Of a stretch of DNA of 64,000 bases, positions 9,101 through 15,940 are shown one piece after another. The number at the start of each line of letters is the position of its first letter. Position 1 is the stretch's first letter. The notes beneath the pieces were generated by a model. The model had not been told where the DNA came from. It did no database searches and saw only the letters and a program-made list of their open reading frames with translations. Location of the stretch: the NCBI GenBank assembly GCA_937949615.1, contig CALEDQ010000008.1, positions 434,001 to 498,000 on the forward strand. The letters run 5' to 3'. The DNA comes from an uncultured bacterium. GTDB lineage: Bacteria > Muiribacteriota > Ozemobacteria > Ozemobacterales > Ozemobacteraceae. The translations under genes were made by a program, and so were the position numbers.

Positions 9101-10766
9101 CCATGGCCTGTTCATGCTTGGCCAGATCTTTCAGGAAAAAGGCTGGGTCGATGAAGCCATCGAAAAATATCAGGCGGCCTGGGAAGTCGTTCCGACTGAA
9201 CTTGAGCCAATCCTGCAGCTCGGCATCATGTTTCGCGACAAAGGCGATCACGAGTCGGCCAGAGTCTGGTTCCAGCGGGTCATCGAAATCGATGCGGGCA
9301 ACATGGTTGCCTCGGACTTTTTCGCCAATCTTTCCGCTTCCCAGCGAAGTCAGGAAATCGACGAAGCCTTTGCCAAAGCCGCTGAAGCCGAGAAGTCCGG
9401 CGACGTCGACACGGCGATCATGCATTACGACAGCATCATCGATCTCGACAACCACAATCTTGATGCAAGATTCAAGCTCGGCATGCTGTATGAATCGAAA
9501 AACATGTTCGACGAAGCGACATTTGAATACGAACAGGCCCTCGCCGCCGACAGATCAGCCCGCTATAAAGAACTTCCGCTGCGCCTGGGCAATCTGCACA
9601 TCCGCAAAGGAAAAATCGTCGAAGCGGTCGACGCTCTTACACTTGCCAAAAAATACTTCCCGACCAACGTCGACATCCGTATCGAACTGGTCACTCAGCT
9701 GAAATTCAAGGCACTGAACAACTTTTCTTCTGCCGAAGAACTGGCCGACGTCTGCGCTTCCATCAGAAACGCGGTCGAGCAGGGGCAGAACTTCTGCGAT
9801 TGGCTCGAACTTGGGCTTTTCCTGTCGAAGGGTCTCGATCAGTCTATCGATGAAGAAAGCGCCATCACTCAGTCGATCGAATGTTTCGAGAAGGTTCTTG
9901 AGCTTGACCCGGGTAATATTTTCGCCATGACCGAGCTTGCCAAGGTTTATCACCGGCGCAACAATCTGGCCAATGTCGAAGCGATCTACAAACAGATTCT
10001 CGAAAAAGATCCGGAAAGCGTTTATGTGCACCGCAAACTCGCCGATCTGTATCATTCTCAGGGCCGCTACGAAGAGGCTCTGTCAGAGCTCCGACAGCTC
10101 ATCGAGCTCGACCCGGGCAATGGCGAATGTCACATGAAGATAATCGACATCAGCAAAGAAATGTTTTCCAAGTCGCAGGACCGCGACCGACAGCTGCAGG
10201 CCCTGCTCAAGGATTACCAGACCAAAGCCGAGAACAACCCCAAAGATCCGATGGCAAACTTCGGTCTTGGCTACGCCTTCATTACCCTGGGCTCAGGTTT
10301 CACTCCGACCGAAGAAGAGCAGCAGAAAGCGGTTTATTACTTCAAGCTTGCCAACAGCTGCGATCCGAACAATCTCTGGCCCTACTGGGGTCTCAAGATC
10401 GTTTACAGCAAGCAGTCGATCAGCGGCAAACACATGTATGACGAAGCCATCGCCATCTGCCGCAAAGCTCTCAAAGTCGATGAAAATAATGCCAGAGCGC
10501 ATTTTGAACTTGGCGAAGCCTACAATGAAAACTATGACGTCAATATGAAGAATGAAGCGATGGCAGAGTACCGCAAGGCTATTCAGCTTGACCCCAACTA
10601 CATCGAAGCTCACTTCAGACTTGCAAGTATCTATCGCGTCAAGAACATGTATGACCGCGCCAGCGAAGAATACAACAAGGTAATTGAGCTTGACCCGACC
10701 GGCCCGCTTGCAAACGACGCCAAGCGTTCGCTTGTTCACATCGAGCGCAGCAAAGGCGAAGCCTGA
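6159..10766 (+). CDS. Giant TPR-repeat protein (1535 aa)
   Basis: This is a second very long TPR protein and a likely paralogue of its upstream neighbour, with the same repeat style throughout (ALEKVLVEKPD, AHVELGRIYINMG, AIQLDPNYIEAHFRLA). It lacks the N-terminal cysteine cluster of the first protein and starts directly in repeats after MINRWEILLEKGQTYYGLQ. No signal peptide or membrane segment is seen, so it is expected to be a cytoplasmic scaffold; its ligand is unknown. The start is supported by taaggagacaggcga just upstream. It is the last gene of the ftsK operon, since a strong intrinsic terminator follows 15 bases after the stop. Confidence 0.9.
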   Translation: MINRWEILLEKGQTYYGLQNYAKASEALEKVLVEKPDLVPAMKLLADCHQKAGRKPEAIGMLEKIIRLSPSDAPALSALGTLLIETGQTDKAIEIYDQATRLAPDDQQLQFDLGMLNLQRNAFEKAEKHFARAIEIDNRFSKAIIELARLKITANDIEGAIALYQRAIENDSENARLHSELGEAYELNGQYNDAVMEYKKAEYLNPNDPAIHFKIGKDLESRGRFEEALEKYQAVKELDSSNVELYYRCGKLYQRLEMSDDALREFETIARLKPDWLEIRYELANLYGERGQFELQIKEYEAIAAHDTSSPEVMKNLAASYAANGDLNRAIECYNQALASAPEDFDILERLYEVVQAGGDAGLCLEAIEALSVAHPEDPDLALTLARAYGEKGMIEEANAYYVRVLELDPERTDIKGELRLIYRSKGMVAEEMDAITALLEVDPNNIELLSDLQALQLQTGREREAVTTLLRLHQLSPSSTWLSMLGQIYLRLGFVTEAITSLQQALQLNPEDTSPHESLAEIYKQRGMNEDAIRSYNVIIQRNPDDIKAHLALGELYHELGRVNDQVASLKQAISLGASDPRLFLELGSLLLQEGDSDNGLAYLQQAKEQSGGSDEFLAGLVDIYLMRNFHQEALNELENLRQRTPENVELYLKMSRIYRSRQMYEEALEILNQARMVAPQEVAITIEIARLYLAAEDYARVIELLQEARQTQPGNGEISSIISEAYARSGDHEMAIMELKSLINKDHGNYDARVQLGRIYSISNMIDQATMAFKDIIAEKNDHAVAHVELGRIYINMGKAYNDTGMVEAGVNEIKTAVTLDDNCILGHFELGLAYNDAGRLNEALAQFTRVLELDPLHAQGKEHYQALIDVKISSQANEGIKQARIFSERGMFKNAVMEYEKVIELQNRNQIAWYELGNLHLSLEAYDQAVEALQKAKEIDPEQPEVYVALATTFIRTGQPDEASIELQELLGMFPTHYHGLFMLGQIFQEKGWVDEAIEKYQAAWEVVPTELEPILQLGIMFRDKGDHESARVWFQRVIEIDAGNMVASDFFANLSASQRSQEIDEAFAKAAEAEKSGDVDTAIMHYDSIIDLDNHNLDARFKLGMLYESKNMFDEATFEYEQALAADRSARYKELPLRLGNLHIRKGKIVEAVDALTLAKKYFPTNVDIRIELVTQLKFKALNNFSSAEELADVCASIRNAVEQGQNFCDWLELGLFLSKGLDQSIDEESAITQSIECFEKVLELDPGNIFAMTELAKVYHRRNNLANVEAIYKQILEKDPESVYVHRKLADLYHSQGRYEEALSELRQLIELDPGNGECHMKIIDISKEMFSKSQDRDRQLQALLKDYQTKAENNPKDPMANFGLGYAFITLGSGFTPTEEEQQKAVYYFKLANSCDPNNLWPYWGLKIVYSKQSISGKHMYDEAIAICRKALKVDENNARAHFELGEAYNENYDVNMKNEAMAEYRKAIQLDPNYIEAHFRLASIYRVKNMYDRASEEYNKVIELDPTGPLANDAKRSLVHIERSKGEA

Positions 10767-10780
10767 TTCGTTACTGCATT

Positions 10781-10816
10781 GAAAAAAGGCGCCAGATCGA
10801 ACTGGCGCCTTTTTTA
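10781..10816 (+). terminator. Intrinsic terminator of the ftsK-TPR operon
   Basis: The eight-base-pair GC-rich stem ggcgccag/ctggcgcc has a six-base loop and is followed by TTTTTT. An A-run before the stem makes it partly symmetric, so it could also stop minus-strand transcription. Confidence 0.9.
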
Positions 10817-10871
10817 TTCCCGCTTTGCCTGCAGTTATTCAAAATAATCTCGACAAATTCCTGCACAAATA

Positions 10872-10900
10872 TTGACAACTGTACGGTGGAGTTTTATTCT
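10872..10900 (+). promoter_or_regulatory. Sigma-70 type promoter for the secreted protein gene
   Basis: A perfect -35 TTGACA (10872-10877) and a -10 TATTCT (10895-10900) are separated by 17 bases. It lies about 50 bases upstream of the GTG start at 10953, in the gap after a terminator. Confidence 0.75.
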
Positions 10901-10952
10901 GAATCGTTATTCCGTTTAAGCCCCATCAAGAAAATCAAAGAGGAAACTCGCT

Positions 10953-11753
10953 GTGAAAATAATGTTCAGAATGCCCCGCAACCTTCGCCAGTCAATCATT
11001 CTCGTTCTACTCTTCTCGGTTATCTTCCCCTGGACACTAATGGCAGAAGCTGTTCAGCAGGCACCCAAAAATTCGCTCAGCTATTTCCTCGAAAATGAAG
11101 AGACTGCAAAAGAAGCCAATACTCAGCCGCAGAGTGCTCAGGTCCCTCAGATAATTAAAACTCCCGAAAAAATCAACAACGAACCTCAGCCGCTGCCCGG
11201 CTTCGAAGTCGCCCCGCCAGAACCGGCATCCGAAGAAAGAATCGACAGATTTGCCGCCGTCGAAGCAATTCGTGCCAGACTCGCCAGCAGCGAAGCACAG
11301 AGCCAGCCTCAGGCAAAAGACCAGCAGACCGCTTCTGTAAAAGAAGAAGCAGTTCCGGCAACAATCGATGAAAACAAGCTTGAAACAGCTTCTGAAAAAC
11401 CGGCAGAACCAGTTGTTGCCGCCACCAGCGACAACAAAGCGGTCGAAACAGTCAAACCGGCCGCAGCGGCCGCAACTCCAGAACCGATAATAATCGAAGC
11501 AGCCGCACCGGCAGCCCCAGTGTCAGAACAGATAAAAGTTCCGGCAACCGAACCTGAAAAGCTCGCAACCGCCACTGAAGAATACGTTCCATTCGCCGGT
11601 GTTCTCGCCAGAATGCAGCAGAATAAAGCAAAAAGAACAGCCGAAGCTCAGAAGCTCGGTGTAGTATTGCCCAGCCAGGGTGGCGACATTGCCACGGTTT
11701 CACCAAGCCTCAGCAAAATGAACCAGGCTATCAGAGACATCATGAACCGCTGA
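10953..11753 (+). CDS. Secreted low-complexity protein of unknown function (266 aa)
   Basis: The protein begins with a basic region and a hydrophobic stretch (IILVLLFSVIFPWTLMAEA), a probable Sec signal peptide or N-terminal anchor. The rest is rich in Ala, Glu, Pro and Lys with long unstructured stretches (about residues 40-200), ending in a short, more ordered tail with VPFAGVLARMQQNKAKR. I recognise no family. The GTG start is preceded by gagga with eight-base spacing; a consensus promoter is in place upstream and a terminator insulates it from the TPR operon. It is convergent with the SLBB gene, with only three bases between the two stops. An envelope-spanning or periplasmic role would fit but is inference. 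Confidence 0.75.
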   Translation: MKIMFRMPRNLRQSIILVLLFSVIFPWTLMAEAVQQAPKNSLSYFLENEETAKEANTQPQSAQVPQIIKTPEKINNEPQPLPGFEVAPPEPASEERIDRFAAVEAIRARLASSEAQSQPQAKDQQTASVKEEAVPATIDENKLETASEKPAEPVVAATSDNKAVETVKPAAAAATPEPIIIEAAAPAAPVSEQIKVPATEPEKLATATEEYVPFAGVLARMQQNKAKRTAEAQKLGVVLPSQGGDIATVSPSLSKMNQAIRDIMNR

Positions 11754-11756
11754 TCG

Positions 11757-13019
11757 TCAGGGGCAATAAACTATCAGACTGTCAAAAGGTCTGAGTTTGA
11801 GATTGTGACGCGGATCACCCTGCAGAGCCGCAGCCAGATTCACTTCAAGCCGGCTGTACTGCAGTCTGCCGTCGACGATTTCACGCCGGGCCAGTTCAAG
11901 TGCCAGACCGGTTTTTACTGACCTGATGCCGCCGGCCATCATTATCGCTTTTCTGATATCAACTTCCCCTTCGAGAATGAAACGACCGGGCCTGGCAACC
12001 ATTCCCTCAATTGACACGACCGGATTTTCTGCTAAAAACTTTTTACTGAACAGAACAACCTTGTCACCCGGCCTGAGCGAAATGTCCGTCTGATGATTTC
12101 CCTGCAGAAGCTGCCCGGGAACGAAGTTCAGAACTTCTTCATAGGCAGAACCAGAGGTTTTTCGCAGAATTTCTCCGTAATCGAGGGCGGTATCTTCTTT
12201 CAGAACTTTTCCGGCGAGAATTTCTGACAGTCGCAGGCCTTCGCTGTATACAATTTTTGCTTTATGGCAGTGACCGGCGAGAAAAACTTCCTCCGGCGAC
12301 AATTTACATTCAGACACCCTGATTTCATCTCCATCAAGAACTGCCATAGCCGGTATCTCTTCAGACCTGTTCAGCTGGGTGGTAAAAAAGGCGCGCTTAT
12401 AACCGCTGATACTTCTGAAAATCTCAACTTTACAGGCCGGCAAAGACTCTGCGAAACCGCCGGCGAGCTGCAACACCTTTTCAAGAGTCATTTCGCCCGC
12501 GCGCACTTCAAAAATTCCGGTCCGCGCTGTCTGACCAGCAACCTTCACCAGAGACCCGCCCGCCTGCACAGAAACGACATCTCCTTCGGCCAGGCAGACA
12601 TCAGAATTCTGCCGCCCCGGAATCAGATAATCATAAAGATCAGCTTCCAGAACAGCTTTCTCTGACCTGTTTATTACGATTTTTCTCAAGCTGCCATTGA
12701 TTGAAGGACCACCGGCCGCAGCGACAGCTTCCAGAAGTGTTACGGGTGCAGGGAGATCGAATTCCCCCGGGCAATTCACCTCACCCATAACCAGAAAAGA
12801 AACCGGCATGACCGCAGCAGCGGCAGAATCGCTCTTTCGGACCTTCTCCAGCTTTCTGAGTTCCTCCCGTCCGAATACCGCAGATCTGTCGAACGATTCA
12901 CACGTCTGAAGCGCAGAGCCCGCGACCGTCTGCGCAGATACTGGTCCAACACAGGCGTTTCCTGCAAGAATCGGCAGAACAGCAAACCCCAATAAACCAG
13001 CCAGACCTGTTTTTTTCAC
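11757..13019 (-). CDS. SLBB-domain protein related to polysaccharide export proteins (420 aa)
   Basis: Soluble-ligand-binding beta-grasp (SLBB) domains occur in Wza-type polysaccharide export proteins and related periplasmic proteins. An N-terminal signal peptide (LAGLLGFAVLPILAGNACV...) is visible. One SLBB-like module lies at about residues 72-115 (VMGEVNCPGEFDLP...LLEAVAAAGG) and others at about 155-200 and 330-375 (SIEGMVARPGRFILEGEVD, IRKAIMMAGGI). The usual Poly_export N-terminal motif is not obvious, and no glycosyltransferase or Wzx/Wzy gene is nearby. An acggga-free but strong Shine-Dalgarno (caggaggatggc) sets the ATG. A role in envelope glycan export is an inference from the family. 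Confidence 0.75.
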   Translation of the reverse strand: MKKTGLAGLLGFAVLPILAGNACVGPVSAQTVAGSALQTCESFDRSAVFGREELRKLEKVRKSDSAAAAVMPVSFLVMGEVNCPGEFDLPAPVTLLEAVAAAGGPSINGSLRKIVINRSEKAVLEADLYDYLIPGRQNSDVCLAEGDVVSVQAGGSLVKVAGQTARTGIFEVRAGEMTLEKVLQLAGGFAESLPACKVEIFRSISGYKRAFFTTQLNRSEEIPAMAVLDGDEIRVSECKLSPEEVFLAGHCHKAKIVYSEGLRLSEILAGKVLKEDTALDYGEILRKTSGSAYEEVLNFVPGQLLQGNHQTDISLRPGDKVVLFSKKFLAENPVVSIEGMVARPGRFILEGEVDIRKAIMMAGGIRSVKTGLALELARREIVDGRLQYSRLEVNLAAALQGDPRHNLKLRPFDSLIVYCP

Positions 13020-13315
13020 GCCATCCTCCTGTAAAAACCCAAAAAATTAGAATAACAATCTTTATATCGACCTTTACAAAGAAGCCCCTGATAAACAATA
13101 TTTTGATAAAACAAGCAATAATCAAATAAAAGCTAATATCATCATAAAAAGACATAAATACGCCTGATAGTCTACGCAAGTAGTCAGCCACATCGAACAG
13201 GCTTTTGCTCCAGAAACCAAAAAACCGGTTTCAAAAGTCCCGGCAAAGCCTGTCTGACTGATTCTGTTTAAAGTCTGCTTGCCTTTTTTCAGGCTCACAG
13301 GTATTCTATCTGCGT
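13020..13315. other. AT-rich divergent intergenic region
   Basis: This 296-base gap lies between the minus-strand SLBB gene and rimO. The part next to the SLBB gene (about 13040-13160) is markedly A+T rich and probably holds its promoter, though I could not settle a -35/-10 pair there. The rimO side carries the promoter listed separately. No RNA gene was seen. Confidence 0.5.
13279..13307 (+). promoter_or_regulatory. Promoter of rimO, placed for a nearly leaderless mRNA
   Basis: A -35 TTGCCT and a -10 TATTCT are separated by 17 bases. The -10 ends eight bases before the rimO ATG, so transcription would begin at or within a few bases of the start codon; no Shine-Dalgarno is visible in the gap. 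Confidence 0.5.
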
Positions 13316-14608
13316 ATGAAATTCCACCTTATTTCACTTGGATGTTCGAAAAACACAGCCGATTCTGAGAAAATTGCCGCCCATATTGCCGCGCACGGCT
13401 GGCAGTGGGTCGATCATGCTCATCAGGCCGATCTGTTGCTGGTCAACACCTGCGGCTTCATCAATGACGCCAAAGAAGAATCTTTAAGGGTAATAATGCA
13501 GGCAGTCGAGCACAAAGAGCACAAGCCCGGCCAGAAAACCGCCGTCTTTGGCTGCCTGGTGCGAAGATACCGCCAGGAAATATCTTCTCAGATACCAGAA
13601 ATCGATTATCTATTCGAATTTCTTGGTGAAGACGAGCTCGACGTATTGGTAAACTGTCTTGGCAAGGCAGTTTCAACCCCGGATTTCAGCAAGAGCTGGC
13701 GATTTTTCACTCCACCCCACATCGGCATTCTCAAAATCGCCGAAGGCTGCAGCAATCGCTGTTCTTACTGTGCCATCCCCGGCATCAGGGGGCCATTTTA
13801 TTCGAAAGACGAAAAGGAAATTCTTGCCGACGCCGCGAAACTTGCGGCTTCGGGCGCCAAAGAGATCTGTATTGTCGCCCAGGACATTACAAGATATGGC
13901 ACTGACCATGGCGGCAGATGCCGACTGGCAGATATCACCCGCAAAGTCTCGGCGCTTCCTGGAGTAGAGTGGATACGCCTGCATTACATGCATCCGCGTG
14001 GTCTGACGAAATCTTTGATCGACGAACTTTACAGCATACCCAAAGTCCTGCCCTACTTCGACATTCCGTTTCAGCACATCTCAGAAAGAATGCTCGAATC
14101 GATGAACCGGCACACAACCGCGGCCCACATAAAAGAGCTGATCACCCACATTCGCAGCAGATTTCCACAGGCGGCGATCAGAAGCACCTTTATCGTTGGC
14201 TTTCCGGGCGAAAAGAAGAAAGATTTTGACGAGCTGATCGAATTCATCGAAGAATATCCTCTCGATCGGGTTGGCGCCTTCATGTATTCAACCGAAGAGG
14301 GCACAGCCGCGGCAGAAATGCGCCCGAAGGTTTCGCAGCGCGTCAAGCAGGCCCGTCTCGATCAGCTGATGACTTTGCAGCAGCTGATCATCGAAGAAAG
14401 AAACCGAAAATTAAAGGGCGCCGAGCTCGAAGTAATGGTCGATATGATTGAAAAAGGCAAAGCCAAAGCCAGAACGATGTTCGATGCTTACGAGGTCGAC
14501 AATTCGACAACCATTGACAACGCATCGGCTCTTCGGCCGGGCAGCGTGGTAAAAGTTCGCATTCTCGATGCCGATGCCTACGATTTCAAGGCGGAACTGA
14601 CCGTATGA
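13316..14608 (+). CDS. rimO: Ribosomal protein S12 methylthiotransferase RimO
   Basis: Radical-SAM enzyme that adds a methylthio group to an aspartate of ribosomal protein S12. The 430-residue length is normal. The N-terminal UPF0004 domain has the three cluster cysteines Cys10 (SLGCSKN), Cys46 (NTCGFI) and Cys80 (GCLVRRY). The radical-SAM CxxxCxxC is Cys145/149/152 (GCSNRCSYC). A C-terminal TRAM-like domain is present (about 370-430). GCLVRRY and EGCSNRCSYCAIPGIRG favour RimO over the tRNA enzyme MiaB. The ATG lies just before the expected first strand (FHLISLGC), so no upstream start is needed. The last four bases overlap pgsA. Confidence 0.93.
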   Translation: MKFHLISLGCSKNTADSEKIAAHIAAHGWQWVDHAHQADLLLVNTCGFINDAKEESLRVIMQAVEHKEHKPGQKTAVFGCLVRRYRQEISSQIPEIDYLFEFLGEDELDVLVNCLGKAVSTPDFSKSWRFFTPPHIGILKIAEGCSNRCSYCAIPGIRGPFYSKDEKEILADAAKLAASGAKEICIVAQDITRYGTDHGGRCRLADITRKVSALPGVEWIRLHYMHPRGLTKSLIDELYSIPKVLPYFDIPFQHISERMLESMNRHTTAAHIKELITHIRSRFPQAAIRSTFIVGFPGEKKKDFDELIEFIEEYPLDRVGAFMYSTEEGTAAAEMRPKVSQRVKQARLDQLMTLQQLIIEERNRKLKGAELEVMVDMIEKGKAKARTMFDAYEVDNSTTIDNASALRPGSVVKVRILDADAYDFKAELTV

Positions 14609-15213
14609 CACTGGCTACGAAACTCACTCTCATGCGTGTGGCCGCAATCCCCTTCTTCATGCTGGCTTTTTTTTTCCGGGAGCCGGGCGCTCCTCTCGAA
14701 GAAGACTGGGGAAAGACGCTCGCCACCCTGATTTTTATCATCGCTGCCATAACCGACTATTATGACGGTTATCTGGCAAGGCTATACAAAGAAGTCACCA
14801 CATTTGGCAGGTTTATCGACCCGATAGCCGACAAACTCCTCGTTTCAACCGCCCTGATCGCCATGGTCGAATATCGCGCAATAACTCATACGGCGGCCTG
14901 GGTCGCCATCATCATCATTGCCCGGGAATTCGCCGTAACCGGCCTCAGACTTATCTGTGCCGAGAGGGGCCAGGTTATCGACGCCAGCGGCGCCGGTAAA
15001 ATCAAAACTACCTTTCAGTTGACAGCCATCATTACGGCTCTGTGCTTTCTCACAATAAGAATTTTTCTGATGTCCTACAATCAGCAGACCTATCTTGAAA
15101 TGCTGATGAAAATTTATTCACCCGTGATCCAGGGTCTGATGATTCTCGCCGCCCTGGCGACGGTATATTCCGGTTATGACTATTTCAAAAAGAATTGGCA
15201 CTTCCTGGACTAA
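14605..15213 (+). CDS. pgsA: CDP-diacylglycerol-glycerol-3-phosphate 3-phosphatidyltransferase
   Basis: Membrane enzyme making phosphatidylglycerophosphate from CDP-diacylglycerol and glycerol-3-phosphate, the committed step to phosphatidylglycerol. The CDP-alcohol phosphotransferase signature D-G-x2-A-R-x8-G-x3-D-x3-D is complete (Asp54, Gly55, Ala58, Arg59, Gly68, Asp72, Asp76). Several hydrophobic helices surround it, and the length (202 aa) is typical. The start overlaps the rimO stop (ATGA). The following gene encodes the phosphatase for the next step, which supports the call. Confidence 0.93.
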   Translation: MTLATKLTLMRVAAIPFFMLAFFFREPGAPLEEDWGKTLATLIFIIAAITDYYDGYLARLYKEVTTFGRFIDPIADKLLVSTALIAMVEYRAITHTAAWVAIIIIAREFAVTGLRLICAERGQVIDASGAGKIKTTFQLTAIITALCFLTIRIFLMSYNQQTYLEMLMKIYSPVIQGLMILAALATVYSGYDYFKKNWHFLD

Positions 15214-15679
15214 CAGTTCAGCGAGTGTCAGTACAATCAAACTGCTGGGTTCATGCCTGGGCCTCGGTTATATAAAAAAGGCCCCCGGCACCTTTGGCAG
15301 CATTCCCGGAATCATTCTGTTTCTTCTCACCCGCAATATGCAGACCTGGGTGCAGATTCTGGTTTTCATGATTTTCTGCCTTCTTGCCATCGGCATAGCA
15401 GAGAAAATTGAAAAAATCGACCGCAGCAAAGACCCCGAAGAAGTGGTTATCGATGAAGCAGCCGGCATGTGGCTGTCACTTTTTCTGATATGGGATGCCA
15501 GCATTCTGACAATTATCGCCGGTTTTGTGCTGTTTCGTCTTTTCGACATACTGAAGCCATTTCCGGTAAATCTGTTTCAAACTTTCAGAGGTGGCACCGG
15601 GATTCTTGCCGATGATCTGGCAGCGGGCATGCTGACTAATTTTATTCTCAGACTGCTGCTGCTGCGTGGTATTCTCTAA
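15176..15679 (+). CDS. pgpA: Phosphatidylglycerophosphatase A
   Basis: Removes the phosphate from phosphatidylglycerophosphate to yield phosphatidylglycerol, the step after PgsA. Family landmarks are visible: GLGYIKKAPGTFGS near the N-terminus, VVIDEAAGMWLSL in the middle and FRLFDILKPFPV before the last helix. The protein has several membrane segments. The ATG at 15176 gives a 38-base overlap with pgsA; the homologous part begins only about 20 residues in, and no better ATG or GTG is available downstream, so the exact start is uncertain. A long hairpin terminator lies downstream. Confidence 0.88.
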   Translation: MTISKRIGTSWTNSSASVSTIKLLGSCLGLGYIKKAPGTFGSIPGIILFLLTRNMQTWVQILVFMIFCLLAIGIAEKIEKIDRSKDPEEVVIDEAAGMWLSLFLIWDASILTIIAGFVLFRLFDILKPFPVNLFQTFRGGTGILADDLAAGMLTNFILRLLLLRGIL

Positions 15680-15884
15680 CACATCCTCCCGCAAACGCCG
15701 GCCAAGCCACAGGCCTTTTCAACACGAGAGTCTCATATTTTAAACATGGAGTGATGGTTCATCCCAGTATTTGTCGGCATTTGACCAGGGTCGATCGATG
15801 CTCTGGCCGGAAGACGACACCAGGTATTTCGAGCAAACTTCGCTCACAACTCCCCCACCCTATTCCCTCATTCTGCATCGGAAT

Positions 15885-15940
15885 ATCAAGGTATAAAAAA
15901 AACAGCCACCCGAAGGTGGCTGTTTTTTTTATACCTTGAT
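15885..15940. terminator. 26-bp perfect hairpin, bidirectional terminator
   Basis: Arms 15885-15910 and 15915-15940 are exact reverse complements around a CGAA tetraloop. The GC core cagccacc/ggtggctg is flanked by A8 and T8, so it can stop transcription in both directions: pgpA from the left and the C25 peptidase gene from the right. The right arm reaches the peptidase stop codon. Confidence 0.92.

Noticed and set aside
15751..15939. 62-codon plus-strand ORF before the C25 gene.
   Set aside because: It has no ribosome site, runs through the terminator hairpin and has no coding-like composition.
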